A stretch of DNA of 64,000 nt from an uncultured Prochlorococcus sp. GTDB taxonomy: Bacteria > Cyanobacteriota > Cyanobacteriia > PCC-6307 > Cyanobiaceae. The stretch is from the NCBI GenBank assembly GCA_902618795.1, contig CACNCF010000004.1, positions 21,704-85,703 of the forward strand, written 5' to 3'. The notes under the pieces were generated by a model. It worked only from the letters and a program-made list of their open reading frames with translations. It was not told the origin of the DNA and did no database searches. How positions within the stretch are numbered: the first letter of the stretch is position 1; each line of letters opens with the position of its first letter. This document shows positions 8,608-17,660 of the stretch, piece after piece. The position numbers were made by a program, and so were the translations under genes.

Positions 8608-9966
8608 TTAGTCTTCTAATTCAATTTGTATTTGTCTTTCATAAATTGATTCTTCATTAAAAGCTCTTGCTATCAAGAAACTGGCAATGCAGCTGATTAA
8701 CACAGGTTTCATTATTAATAAATTTTTTGTTAAAGCGAAAGCTAAAAACATTGCGGTAATTGGTGTTCGCGAACATCCTGCTACGAAAGCTCCCATTCCC
8801 GCAAAAATGTATGTACTTGGTGCATGTCCTGTCGCAATTTCCACCCAGCTCCCCATTATTAGTCCGATTGACCCACCTAAAGTAAGCATTGGATAGAACA
8901 ATCCTCCAGGAGCTCCAGATGCTGCAGCTAAGCCTGTCATGATAAATAATACTAAAACTGCTAATAAAGCAATTCCAATACTCGTATTTTGTTCAGCTAT
9001 TATTTTCTGTAATTCATCTAAATTATGAAATGTACTGGGTAAAAAAGAGTAGATGCTTCCTAAAATAAGTCCGCAAATACTCATTTTTAAAACAAATTTA
9101 TTTTTATACCACTTTTTCCCAAGATTTTGCATCAACAAAACATATCTGCTGTACAATTCTGCAAATATTCCAATAATTATTCCTAGTAAAACTAAGTAAA
9201 TAAAATCTACAGGTAAGAAAAAAACTGATGGGTCATATTCTTTTTGAATCAAAAATCCAAGGTTAAAATCAAACCCTCCTGCTTTAGGATCTAAACCTAA
9301 GGCTTGAATAATATCAGCTGATGAATCTGCAATGAAAGTTGTGATTACTACTAATAGCAAAATTACTGGTCTTGCAGAGTTTAATAACTCTTCTATTGCA
9401 TAGACAAACCCTCCTAATGGAGCACTAAATACTGCAGCTATTCCAGCACCTCCCCCTGCTGCTACTATTACTCTTCTAAAAGCTGTAGGAGCTTTGAGCC
9501 ACTTGGCCATTTGCCAAGCTACTGATCCTCCCATTTGGACGGATGGACCTTCTGGGCCCAAAGGGAATCCACTACCAATAGCAATAATTCCTGATATTAG
9601 CTTTACTAAGCCTACTTTTAAATTCATTGGAACTTTTTTATGTCTTAAAAAACCCATAATTTGACTCACTCCTGAACCTTTTGCAGCAGGTGCTATATTT
9701 TTGATCAAATATCCTGCAATAGCTCCTCCTAGAGCTCCAAAAATAGGTAAGACCGCAATAGATGGGAATTGGTCTAATAATGCTAATCTCCAATTATTAA
9801 TAAAATAGATTCCAGTTTTAAAAGATATGCTTGTAATTGAGGCTCCTAAACCTGTTAATAAGAGCGAAAATGCAACGACTAGAGATCTTTGTTTTAATAA
9901 TTTTTTGATGCTACGAGAAGAATTATTACTTGTTTTTTGAATATTATCTTTTATAAAGTTTGGCAT
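8608..9966 (-). CDS. ClC-family chloride channel or H+/Cl- antiporter
   Basis: A polytopic membrane protein of the ClC family. Selectivity-filter motifs are all visible: GSGFPLGPEGPSVQMGG (GSGxP and GxEGP with the gating Glu), ASGAPGGLFYPMLTLGG (GxFxP-like), and AGCSRTPITAMFLAFALT. The segment APLGGFVYAIEELL keeps the Glu-Glu pair equivalent to the internal proton glutamate of E. coli ClcA, so a proton-coupled antiporter is more likely than a passive channel. There is no C-terminal CBS domain, and 452 residues is normal for prokaryotic ClC. It lies 9 bases downstream of acnB on the same strand and may be co-transcribed. Likely roles are chloride, pH or osmotic balance. Confidence 0.93.
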   Translation of the reverse strand: MPNFIKDNIQKTSNNSSRSIKKLLKQRSLVVAFSLLLTGLGASITSISFKTGIYFINNWRLALLDQFPSIAVLPIFGALGGAIAGYLIKNIAPAAKGSGVSQIMGFLRHKKVPMNLKVGLVKLISGIIAIGSGFPLGPEGPSVQMGGSVAWQMAKWLKAPTAFRRVIVAAGGGAGIAAVFSAPLGGFVYAIEELLNSARPVILLLVVITTFIADSSADIIQALGLDPKAGGFDFNLGFLIQKEYDPSVFFLPVDFIYLVLLGIIIGIFAELYSRYVLLMQNLGKKWYKNKFVLKMSICGLILGSIYSFLPSTFHNLDELQKIIAEQNTSIGIALLAVLVLFIMTGLAAASGAPGGLFYPMLTLGGSIGLIMGSWVEIATGHAPSTYIFAGMGAFVAGCSRTPITAMFLAFALTKNLLIMKPVLISCIASFLIARAFNEESIYERQIQIELED

Positions 9967-9975
9967 AGTCCATGA

Positions 9976-12549
9976 TTACTTTGTCAAGCTGAAATCGTGT
10001 ATTTCATCAAATTGAAGATAGCGATAAAGTTCATCTGAATATGGATTAATTTTATTTTTAGTAATATCCAGATATTCCTCAACTTCAGGTATTTTGCCAA
10101 GTAGTGCGCAAACTGCTGCTAATTCAGCGCTGCCTAAAAAGACTTGTGCATTCTTGCCAAGTCTATTATCAAAATTTCTTGTACTAGTAGAAAATACTAC
10201 GGAACCTTCATCTACTCTGGCTTGATTTCCCATACATAAAGAACAGCCTGGTAACTCTAACCTTGCACCACAATCTTCGAAAATTTTATAGTACCCTTCA
10301 GCTTTTAGAGTTTCTTCATCCATTTTTGTTGGTGGACAAATCCATAATTTAGCTTTTAAATTTTGTACACCCTCAAGAACTTTCGCAGCTGCCCTGTAAT
10401 GGCCAATATTCGTCATGCAAGAACCTATAAAAACTTCGTCAATATTTGTATTTGCAACATCAGTGATTTCTTTTACATTATCTGGATCGTTTGGGCAAGC
10501 AACTATAGGTTGTGTTACTTTTGCTAAATCAATTTCAATTATTTCTTCATACTGAGCGTTTGAATCTGGTTGAATTAATGATGGTTTTTTTAACCAATTT
10601 TTCATATCATTTATTCTTCTTGTAATTGATTTTGAATCTTCATAATTGCTTTCAATCATTTTTTCTAGCAGGCAAATATTGCTTCTTAAGTATTCTTGTA
10701 CAGTTTCTTGGGATAAAAGTATGGTACTACCAGCGCATGAGCGTTCTGCAGTAGCATCAGTAAGTTCAAAAGCTTGTTCAAGTTTTAGGTTTGGTAATCC
10801 TTCAATTTCCATAATTTTCCCGTTGAATATATTTTTCTTATTTGCTTTCTCAACAGTTAAGAGTCCTTTTTTAATTGCGAAGAGAGGGATTGCGTTTACT
10901 AAATCTCTAAGAGTAATTCCTGGTAATAATTCTCCCTTAAATTTAATCAACACAGATTCCGGCATATTTAATGGCATTGATCCTATTGCAGCGGCAAAGG
11001 CAACAATGCCTGAACCTCCAGGGAATGAAATGCCAAGAGGAAATCTTGTATGGCTATCTCCACCTGTGCCAACAGTATCAGGGAGAAGCATTCTGTTAAG
11101 CCAGCTATGAATTATTCCGTCTCCAGGCTTAAGAGCTACTCCACCTCTTTGAGATATAAAATCAGGTAATTCTTTATGGGTAATTAGATCTACTGGTTTA
11201 GGATACGCAGCTGTATGACAAAAACTTTGCATTACTAAATCTGCGGTAAATCCTAAACAAGCTAGTTCTTTTAGTTCATCTCTAGTCATTGGCCCAGTTG
11301 TATCTTGACTTCCAACTGTGGTCATAATTGGCTCACAGGTCGTTCCTGGCCTAACTCCATCTAAACCGCAAGCTTTGCCTACTATTTTTTGAGCTTGAGT
11401 AAAGCCGGCACTACTCTCGGTTGGATTTTGTGGTCTGATAAATATTTCACTTGGTTGATAATCTAATTTGTTTCTAATTTTGTCCGTAAGAGATCTTCCA
11501 ATCATGAGATTAATTCTCCCACCAGCTTGAATTTCATCAGTAAGAGTTGATGGATACAAATCGAATTTGCTTATTAATTCTTCAGTATTTGAATCTTTTT
11601 CAATTTTTTTAATAATACCTTTATAGGGATATATTTTAATAACGTCTCCTGTTTGCATATGAGATACGTCAGCTTCTATAGGTAAAGCTCCTGAATCTTG
11701 TGCAGTATTAAAGAAAATTGGGGCTATTTTGCTACCAATTATTATTCCACCTGTTTTTTTGTTGGGAACACAAGCGATATCTTCTCCTATATGCCAAATG
11801 AGTGAATTAATAGCAGATTTTCTAGAACTCCCTGTTCCAACAACATCTCCAACATAAGCTATAGGTAAATTTTGTTTTTTTAAATTATCAAGAATCTTTA
11901 GTCCATCAGGTTTTTTAAATTCCAACATAGCTAATGCATGCATTGGAATATCCGGGCGTGTTGTTGCATGTACAGCTGGAGATAAGTCGTCTGTATTTGT
12001 TTCACCGTCAACTTTAAACACTAAACAAGTAATCTCTTTCTCGAGAACTTTTTTATTTATGAACCATTCTGCATTTGCCCAACTATTTACAACCTCTTTT
12101 GCATAAATATTATTTTGAGATAATTCATAAATTTCATTAGCTGAGTCGTAAACAAGAATGATATTTTTTAAAACTTCTGCCGCTTTTTGTGCAAGTAAAC
12201 TATTTTCTCCTTTAAGTATGTCAACCAAAGAATTTACATTGTATCCCCCTATCATTGTTCCTAGTATTTCAATTGCTTTTTCGGGATTAATTGATTTGCA
12301 ATATTTTTCGCAATTAACAATAGCAGTGAGCCAGCTTGCTTTTACATAAGCAGCTTCATCAACTCCTGGTGGTACTCTATTTATTAGTAAATCAAGTAAA
12401 TAAGATGAATCATAAGTACTACCTTGTTCCAATAATTTTGTAATGCAATTTGTTTGCTCAGCATTTAAAGGTAAAGGAGGTATACCTTTGGTAGCTCTTT
12501 CAGCTACGTGATCTGCATAATCTTTTAGCAATGTTTCCAAATTCTTCAT
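9976..12549 (-). CDS. acnB: Aconitate hydratase B
   Basis: Interconverts citrate and isocitrate through cis-aconitate, supplying 2-oxoglutarate for nitrogen assimilation. The length (857) and order, an N-terminal HEAT-like domain, then the swivel domain, then the catalytic Fe-S domains, are those of AcnB rather than AcnA. The [4Fe-4S] ligands are in GSCMTNIGHYR (Cys711) and LPGCSLCMGNQ (Cys769, Cys772), closely matching E. coli spacing. Other signatures are GTGGDSHTRFPLGISFPGG and AHKELPDF-type regions. It is divergent from the DAHP synthase gene across 97 bases and precedes the ClC gene by 9 bases. Confidence 0.97.
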   Translation of the reverse strand: MKNLETLLKDYADHVAERATKGIPPLPLNAEQTNCITKLLEQGSTYDSSYLLDLLINRVPPGVDEAAYVKASWLTAIVNCEKYCKSINPEKAIEILGTMIGGYNVNSLVDILKGENSLLAQKAAEVLKNIILVYDSANEIYELSQNNIYAKEVVNSWANAEWFINKKVLEKEITCLVFKVDGETNTDDLSPAVHATTRPDIPMHALAMLEFKKPDGLKILDNLKKQNLPIAYVGDVVGTGSSRKSAINSLIWHIGEDIACVPNKKTGGIIIGSKIAPIFFNTAQDSGALPIEADVSHMQTGDVIKIYPYKGIIKKIEKDSNTEELISKFDLYPSTLTDEIQAGGRINLMIGRSLTDKIRNKLDYQPSEIFIRPQNPTESSAGFTQAQKIVGKACGLDGVRPGTTCEPIMTTVGSQDTTGPMTRDELKELACLGFTADLVMQSFCHTAAYPKPVDLITHKELPDFISQRGGVALKPGDGIIHSWLNRMLLPDTVGTGGDSHTRFPLGISFPGGSGIVAFAAAIGSMPLNMPESVLIKFKGELLPGITLRDLVNAIPLFAIKKGLLTVEKANKKNIFNGKIMEIEGLPNLKLEQAFELTDATAERSCAGSTILLSQETVQEYLRSNICLLEKMIESNYEDSKSITRRINDMKNWLKKPSLIQPDSNAQYEEIIEIDLAKVTQPIVACPNDPDNVKEITDVANTNIDEVFIGSCMTNIGHYRAAAKVLEGVQNLKAKLWICPPTKMDEETLKAEGYYKIFEDCGARLELPGCSLCMGNQARVDEGSVVFSTSTRNFDNRLGKNAQVFLGSAELAAVCALLGKIPEVEEYLDITKNKINPYSDELYRYLQFDEIHDFSLTK

Positions 12550-12646
12550 TAGTAAGGTTTAATGCCTAATCTATTGTTATTTTTAATATTGAAAAGGAGA
12601 GTATTCATAAATGCTTTTTTAAATATTCAAAGTTCTAAATTAATCA

Positions 12647-13714
12647 ATGACGACATCATCAAATAATTCAGCTTTAGAAAAGACATCAGATTTACATGTT
12701 GTTGAAACACGTCCATTAATACCTCCAAGCAGATTACATAATGATATACCTTTAGATCACGCCTCTGCTAATACAGTATCTAAAACAAGAAGATCGATAC
12801 AAAATATCTTGCATAATAATGATCAGAAGCTTTTAGTTATTGTGGGTCCATGTTCAATTCATGATTTAGAGGCGGCAAAGGAATATTCAAAATATATTCA
12901 AAATTTCCGAGAAATTTATAAAGATAAATTAGAAATAATCATGAGAGTATATTTTGAAAAACCAAGAACAACTATTGGTTGGAAGGGATTGATAAATGAT
13001 CCTCATCTAGATAATTCTTATGATATTAATACTGGTTTAAGAAGGGCGAGAAGTCTGCTTTCGTATTTAGCAACTCGTGGCATACCTTCTGCTACAGAAT
13101 TACTAGATCCAATTGTTCCTCAATACATTGCCGATTTAATAAGTTGGACAGCTATAGGCGCCCGGACTACAGAAAGTCAAACTCATAGGGAAATGGCGTC
13201 AGGATTATCAATGCCTATTGGCTTTAAAAATGGAACAGATGGTTCTTTTACTACTGCTATTAATGCAATGCAGTCAGCTTCAAAATCTCATCATTTTTTA
13301 GGTGTAAATGAAAATGGAATGGCTTCTATAGTTAATACTACAGGAAATCCAGATGGACATATAGTTTTAAGGGGTGGTTCAAAAGGCCCAAATTTCGAAA
13401 GTGATCATGTTAAAAAAATTTCAGCTGAATTGAGGCAATGTAATCTTCCCTATAAAGTGATGATTGATTGTAGTCATGGAAATTCCAATAAAGACTTCCG
13501 AAAACAGTCGGAAGTCTTAAAAAATATAGCTTCTCAAATTACTGATGGTGAAAAAAATATTTTAGGAGTTATGCTTGAAAGTCATTTGAAGGAAGGAAAT
13601 CAAAAACTATTAAAAAAAGAAGATCTCCAGTTTGGCAGAAGCATTACAGATGCATGTATAGATATAGAAACAACAAAAGAATTACTCGCTATTTTATACA
13701 ATTCGCTTAGCTAG
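12647..13714 (+). CDS. 3-deoxy-7-phosphoheptulonate synthase, class I (AroF/G/H type)
   Basis: Condenses phosphoenolpyruvate and erythrose 4-phosphate to DAHP, the entry step of the shikimate pathway. Class I signatures are LLVIVGPCSIHD (about 64-75) with the metal-binding Cys, VYFEKPRTTIGWKGLINDP, GARTTESQTHREMASG and MIDCSHGNSNKD with a metal-binding His. The length of 355 is typical. Feedback type (Phe, Tyr or Trp) cannot be decided from the sequence, so I give no gene letter. Starts at ATG 12647. Inside the gene at 13491-13518 is a perfect 10-base inverted repeat. The 3' end overlaps the convergent phytol-kinase-like gene by 8 bases. Confidence 0.95.
   Translation: MTTSSNNSALEKTSDLHVVETRPLIPPSRLHNDIPLDHASANTVSKTRRSIQNILHNNDQKLLVIVGPCSIHDLEAAKEYSKYIQNFREIYKDKLEIIMRVYFEKPRTTIGWKGLINDPHLDNSYDINTGLRRARSLLSYLATRGIPSATELLDPIVPQYIADLISWTAIGARTTESQTHREMASGLSMPIGFKNGTDGSFTTAINAMQSASKSHHFLGVNENGMASIVNTTGNPDGHIVLRGGSKGPNFESDHVKKISAELRQCNLPYKVMIDCSHGNSNKDFRKQSEVLKNIASQITDGEKNILGVMLESHLKEGNQKLLKKEDLQFGRSITDACIDIETTKELLAILYNSLS
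13491..13518. other. Perfect 10-base hairpin inside the DAHP synthase gene
   Basis: AAGACTTCCG (13491-13500) and its exact complement CGGAAGTCTT (13509-13518) flank an 8-base loop, followed by a short A-run. It lies in codons for the region just after the catalytic MIDCSHGNS motif. The repeat is seen directly; an RNA or protein-binding function is not established. The T-run expected of an intrinsic terminator is absent on the plus side. Confidence 0.5.
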
Positions 13715-14348
13715 TTATAAAAAAATTAAAAAATAATGCTGAAGAAATTGGAACAATCAAATTATCTATTCCTAAAACACTAAATTGTTCGAGCAAAGTC
13801 GCAAAAAAAGCTATAGTAAAATAATTTAAATTTAAACTATTTTGTTGGGCGTATCCTATTGAGCAAACTACTATCAAACTTGTTAAAAACATTGTCATAG
13901 TTCCAAATAAAGACTTTTTTTGTTTAAAAAAAATCCAACTTTTTGAGTTAAAGCTTTTTCCTATTAACCCGGCTAATCCATCACCAAAAGTCATTATGAA
14001 AAATCCACTAATTAATGCATATGGATCTTTATCCCAGAAAAGATAAATCAATATAAATAAACTGAGACAATAAAATAATGTTCCATAACTCTTTCTTTCA
14101 ATATCCTCAATTGTTGGAAATAATCTATATGTGTAATTGATGAAAACCATTAATGAAACAATTCCTGTAAAGATTAGAGCAGAGTTTTGATTAATTTTTA
14201 AAAATTGAGCAATTGGTATTAATGGTCCTATTCCAATATGTATTATTTTTCTGACGATTTCTCTGCTATCCTCATTATATTTTTTAAAAACTATTGATAT
14301 TAAAAAAATTGAAAATAAATATAATAAAATTACAGTAAATTTTATCAA
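13707..14348 (-). CDS. Phytol kinase-like membrane protein (VTE5/dolichol kinase family)
   Basis: A membrane protein with about six hydrophobic segments and the motifs of the CDP-alcohol-dependent kinase family: IVRKIIHIGIGPLIP near the N-terminus, FGDGLAGLIGK (about 121-131) and the basic KKSLFGT. In plants and Synechocystis, family members phosphorylate phytol released from chlorophyll for reuse in tocopherol or chlorophyll synthesis. The same fold also covers dolichol or farnesol kinases, so the substrate here is inference. It lies 5 bases downstream of the sigma factor gene on the same strand and overlaps the end of the convergent DAHP synthase gene by 8 bases. Confidence 0.8.
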   Translation of the reverse strand: MIKFTVILLYLFSIFLISIVFKKYNEDSREIVRKIIHIGIGPLIPIAQFLKINQNSALIFTGIVSLMVFINYTYRLFPTIEDIERKSYGTLFYCLSLFILIYLFWDKDPYALISGFFIMTFGDGLAGLIGKSFNSKSWIFFKQKKSLFGTMTMFLTSLIVVCSIGYAQQNSLNLNYFTIAFFATLLEQFSVLGIDNLIVPISSALFFNFFITS

Positions 14349-14353
14349 TTTGG

Positions 14354-15373
14354 TTAAGCTGCTTTTTGATGAGTTGTCATTACTCTAAGTTTTAATATTG
14401 CTTTAGCTTCTAGTTGCCTAACTCTTTCTCGTGAAACATTAATTTGTCTTCCTATTTCTGCGAGTGTTAATGGTTCTTCACCATCTAAGCCAAATCTAAG
14501 CTTCATTATTTTTTGTTCTCTTTCATTTAATTGAGAAAGCCAAGTTCCTAAATGCTCTTTTTGAATAGTTCTATCCATACCTTCCATAGGCTCTTCACAA
14601 TTTGGATCTGGTATGAGTTCACCAAGAGTACTTCTATCTTCTTCGCCTCTTGCGTGCGCATCTAAGGAAGCGCAAGGAGCACTTTGCGAAATTAAATCTT
14701 CTAAATCTTTTTGATCAATTCCCATTTCAGTTGCCATTTCTAATCTGGTAGGTTGTCTACCAAATTTATGTGATAATTCTCTAGAGACTCTTCTCATTTT
14801 GGATAGTTTTTCACTTATGTGAATAGGTAAACGGATTGTTCTTGCACTGTTATCAATAGCCCTAGTCATTCCCTGCCTAATCCACCAGTAAGCATAAGTT
14901 GAGAATTTATATCCCATAGCAGGATCAAATTTATCTACAGCTCTTTCAAGGCCTATAGCTCCTTCCTGGACAAGATCTAATAATTCAAGCCCTTGGTTTT
15001 GGTATTTTTTTGCAACAGAGACAACAAGCCTTAGATTAGCTGCCATCATTCTGTCTCTGGCTCTTTTGCCAATCTTAATTTGATAAAGATTTTGTTGCGT
15101 TCTTTCAGTTTCAGGAATTTGTAGCAACTTTTTCATGTTCTGAACATGATGAGCTAACTCTATTTCCTCTGCTGGAGTCAAAAGAGGTACTCTTCCAATG
15201 CTACTTAAGTAATAGCCAATAGAATCTGATGCGAGTCTACCAGATTTTTTTTGGCTTTGTTTTGCTGTAATACTGGATTTAGATTTGCGAGACTTGCCCG
15301 CAGTGTTTGGTAATCTTGGCTCATCAAAATTATTATCTGAAGAGCTTTTCGCAGATTCCAGAGGGATCCCCAT
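14354..15373 (-). CDS. Group 2 RNA polymerase sigma factor (sigma-70 family)
   Basis: An alternative sigma factor resembling RpoD but without region 1.1. Region 1.2 begins DSIGYYLSSIGRVPLLTPAEE (about 50-70); region 2 holds NLRLVVSVAKKYQNQGLELLDLVQEG and the -10 recognition helix KFSTYAYWWIRQGMTRAI; region 4.2 has LTLAEIGRQINVSRERVRQLE for -35 binding. Cyanobacterial group 2 sigma factors respond to light, circadian time or nutrient status; which applies here is unknown. The start is ATG 15373 (a GTG lies one codon upstream) because a perfect AGGAGG at 15382-15387 precedes it by 8 bases. The upstream gap to ppk, 208 bases, is the longest in the window. Confidence 0.95.
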   Translation of the reverse strand: MGIPLESAKSSSDNNFDEPRLPNTAGKSRKSKSSITAKQSQKKSGRLASDSIGYYLSSIGRVPLLTPAEEIELAHHVQNMKKLLQIPETERTQQNLYQIKIGKRARDRMMAANLRLVVSVAKKYQNQGLELLDLVQEGAIGLERAVDKFDPAMGYKFSTYAYWWIRQGMTRAIDNSARTIRLPIHISEKLSKMRRVSRELSHKFGRQPTRLEMATEMGIDQKDLEDLISQSAPCASLDAHARGEEDRSTLGELIPDPNCEEPMEGMDRTIQKEHLGTWLSQLNEREQKIMKLRFGLDGEEPLTLAEIGRQINVSRERVRQLEAKAILKLRVMTTHQKAA

Positions 15374-15381
15374 CACCCTGG

Positions 15382-15387
15382 CCTCCT
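15382..15387 (-). promoter_or_regulatory. Perfect AGGAGG ribosome binding site of the sigma factor gene
   Basis: On the minus strand AGGAGG stands 8 bases before the ATG at 15373 and 5 before the GTG at 15376, fixing the start region. Most genes here show only weak purine-rich leaders, so a full anti-16S match suggests high translation initiation for this regulator. Confidence 0.7.
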
Positions 15388-15478
15388 AAATAATGGATTT
15401 TTTAAAAAGCTAGCACTGAAATTGAAATAAAAACTACTTTTACGTTGAAATTTTAAAGACAAAAATTTTTTTTTAAAG

Positions 15479-15508
15479 GCTCATTTCTTGAAATCCGTTG
15501 ATATGAGC
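15479..15508. promoter_or_regulatory. Second copy of the GCTCAT-TTGAAAT-ATGAGC element
   Basis: GCTCAT (15479-15484), three bases, TTGAAAT (15488-15494) and, after 8 bases, ATGAGC (15503-15508). The first 16 bases match the element at 3647-3662 except the three spacer bases, and both end with the complementary half. It lies in the 15374-15581 gap, about 105 bases upstream of the sigma factor start and 74 bases after ppk. The rest of that gap is A/T runs with no open frame. Function unknown. Confidence 0.4.
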
Positions 15509-15581
15509 TGATTTTATAAAAGTTAAAAAAATTTAAAATATTAAGTATTTTTTTTAAATGTTGTAAAAATCAATATTAATT

Positions 15582-17660
15582 TTATTTTTCTATGAGGTCA
15601 ATTTGCGAACGATTATCCGATGAATCTAATTCATATTTCGAATATGAACCATCATCTTTCATTATCCAAGAAAAGTAATCATCTTTAATGTAGGTTTGCA
15701 AGAGCGAATATATTTTAGATTTCAATTCGTAATCCTCTATGGGAGTAACAGCTTCTATTCTTCTATCAAGATTTCTCCTCATCCAATCTGCACTCCCAAT
15801 AAAAACCTCATTATCACCGTTATTACAAAACCAAAAAATTCTTGAATGTTCAAGAAAATGGCCAATGATGCTTTTAACTTTAATATTTTCACTTAAATTT
15901 TTTCTTTGGGGATATAAGCAACAAATTCCTCGTACGATAAGACTAATTTTTACACCTGAGTCTGAAGCTAAATAAAGAAGGTTAATTATTTCTGGGTCTA
16001 CTAAGGAATTCATTTTTGCAATTATTTCAGCCTTTTTACCCTCTTCTGCATTCTTAATTTCTCTCTTTATGAGAAATAAAAACTTCTTTCTCATCGATGA
16101 GGGAGAGACTAATAATTTTTGATAATTTTTTTGTTTCGAAAATCCAGATAAGTAATTAAATAACTCAAGTAAATCGGATGCTATTTCAGGATCTGTTGAG
16201 AGCAATCCTAAATCTGTATAAAACTTTGAAGTATTAGAGTTATAATTTCCAGTTCCAATATGAAAATAATTTCTTAATCGTCCTTTTTCTTTTCTAACTA
16301 TTAAAGCTATTTTTGTATGTGTTTTAAATCCTATAATTCCATAGACAACATGAATTCCAGCTTGCTCCAGTTGTTTTGCCCATTGAATATTATTGTCTTC
16401 ATCAAATCTTGCTTTTAGTTCAACAAGAGTCATTACTTCTTTCCCATTTTCTGCAGCTCTCATTAAAGCTGCGATGATAGGAGAATCCTTGGAAACTCGA
16501 TATAAAGTAATTTTTATCGCCATTACAAGTGGATCATCAGCTGCTCTGTTTATAAATTCTTCAACTGAAGTTTTAAATAAGTCGTAGGGATGATGAAGCA
16601 GAATATTTTTTTTCCTAAGTATCTTAAAAATAGAATTTTGATTGTTGTTTGCAGATAAATCTAAATTTTTTAAGTGTGGGTGAGTTTTCCCAATTAGTAG
16701 ATTATCTTTTAAATCATCTCTATTAATTTTTGTCAGCTGATTTAAATCGTCTAAGCCCAATAAACTTTTGCAAAAGTATATATATTCTTCTTGTATTGAG
16801 ATACTTCCAATAAGTAACTTTAGAATATTTTTTGGCATATCCGATTCAACTTCTAATCTAACTACGTCTCCACCTAATCTTCTTTTTTGCAAACTTTGTT
16901 CAACTGCCAAAAGAAGATCATCAGCTTCAAGTTCTTTTAATTCTAAATCTGCATCTCTTGTCACTCTAAAAAAGGAGTAATCTATACATTCCATTCCATT
17001 AAATAAAGTATTTATATTATTCCCAATTAAATCTTCAACACTTATGAAGACATGGGAACTTTCATCACTATGTTGAATAATTTCATTGGGAATTTGTATA
17101 AATCGATTTATATTTTTTGTTGGTATTTTGACTCTGACAAACTGATTTTTAGAATCTTCCTTATCTTTTATTAAAGCTGCCAAATTCAGACTTAAATTAC
17201 TTATAAAAGGGAATGGATGTGCTGGATCGACAACTAATGGAGTTAATAATGGGAAAATAGATGAAGTAAAGAAGTTATTACACCAATTTTTTTGATTTTC
17301 ACTGAGATCCTTATATTTTTTTAAAATTACACCTTTCTCTTGTAATTCGTTATTTAATTCATTATTTACATAGCTTTCTTGAAGAGTAGTTAATTTTTTT
17401 ACTTCCTTGTTGATTTGTGTTAATTGCTCTTTAGGGGTAAGTCCGTCAATACTTTTTTTAGTAATTTCTGCTTCAACTTGAGCCTTTAATGAAGCTACTC
17501 TTACCATAAAAAATTCATCAAGATTATTGCTAAAAATTGCACAAAATTTCACTTTATCTAGGATTTTGTACTCCTTTTCCATACCAGTTAGGAGTACTCT
17601 TTTATTGAATTCGATCCAACTTAATTCTCTATTAATAAAAACATCAGACTGGCTTTTCAT
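15582..17660 (-). CDS. ppk1: Polyphosphate kinase 1
   Basis: Reversibly polymerises the gamma phosphate of ATP into polyphosphate, a phosphorus store important in phosphate-poor ocean water. The N-terminal domain opens FINRELSWIEFNKRVL. The catalytic C-terminal half contains HPYDLFKTSVEEFI, ELKARFDEDNNIQWAKQLE, the FHIGTGNYN motif with the autophosphorylated His, and FLEHSRIFWF with the second active-site His. A length of 692 is normal. The ATG shares a base with the stop of the upstream MFS gene (TAATG), indicating translational coupling in an MFS-ppk transcript. Confidence 0.97.
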   Translation of the reverse strand: MKSQSDVFINRELSWIEFNKRVLLTGMEKEYKILDKVKFCAIFSNNLDEFFMVRVASLKAQVEAEITKKSIDGLTPKEQLTQINKEVKKLTTLQESYVNNELNNELQEKGVILKKYKDLSENQKNWCNNFFTSSIFPLLTPLVVDPAHPFPFISNLSLNLAALIKDKEDSKNQFVRVKIPTKNINRFIQIPNEIIQHSDESSHVFISVEDLIGNNINTLFNGMECIDYSFFRVTRDADLELKELEADDLLLAVEQSLQKRRLGGDVVRLEVESDMPKNILKLLIGSISIQEEYIYFCKSLLGLDDLNQLTKINRDDLKDNLLIGKTHPHLKNLDLSANNNQNSIFKILRKKNILLHHPYDLFKTSVEEFINRAADDPLVMAIKITLYRVSKDSPIIAALMRAAENGKEVMTLVELKARFDEDNNIQWAKQLEQAGIHVVYGIIGFKTHTKIALIVRKEKGRLRNYFHIGTGNYNSNTSKFYTDLGLLSTDPEIASDLLELFNYLSGFSKQKNYQKLLVSPSSMRKKFLFLIKREIKNAEEGKKAEIIAKMNSLVDPEIINLLYLASDSGVKISLIVRGICCLYPQRKNLSENIKVKSIIGHFLEHSRIFWFCNNGDNEVFIGSADWMRRNLDRRIEAVTPIEDYELKSKIYSLLQTYIKDDYFSWIMKDDGSYSKYELDSSDNRSQIDLIEK

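Noticed and set aside
10646..11110. A 154-codon open frame on the plus strand opposite acnB
   Set aside because: It lies wholly within the secure acnB coding sequence and its amino-acid content is that of an antisense shadow (Ser/Leu/Ile/Phe rich, no domain).
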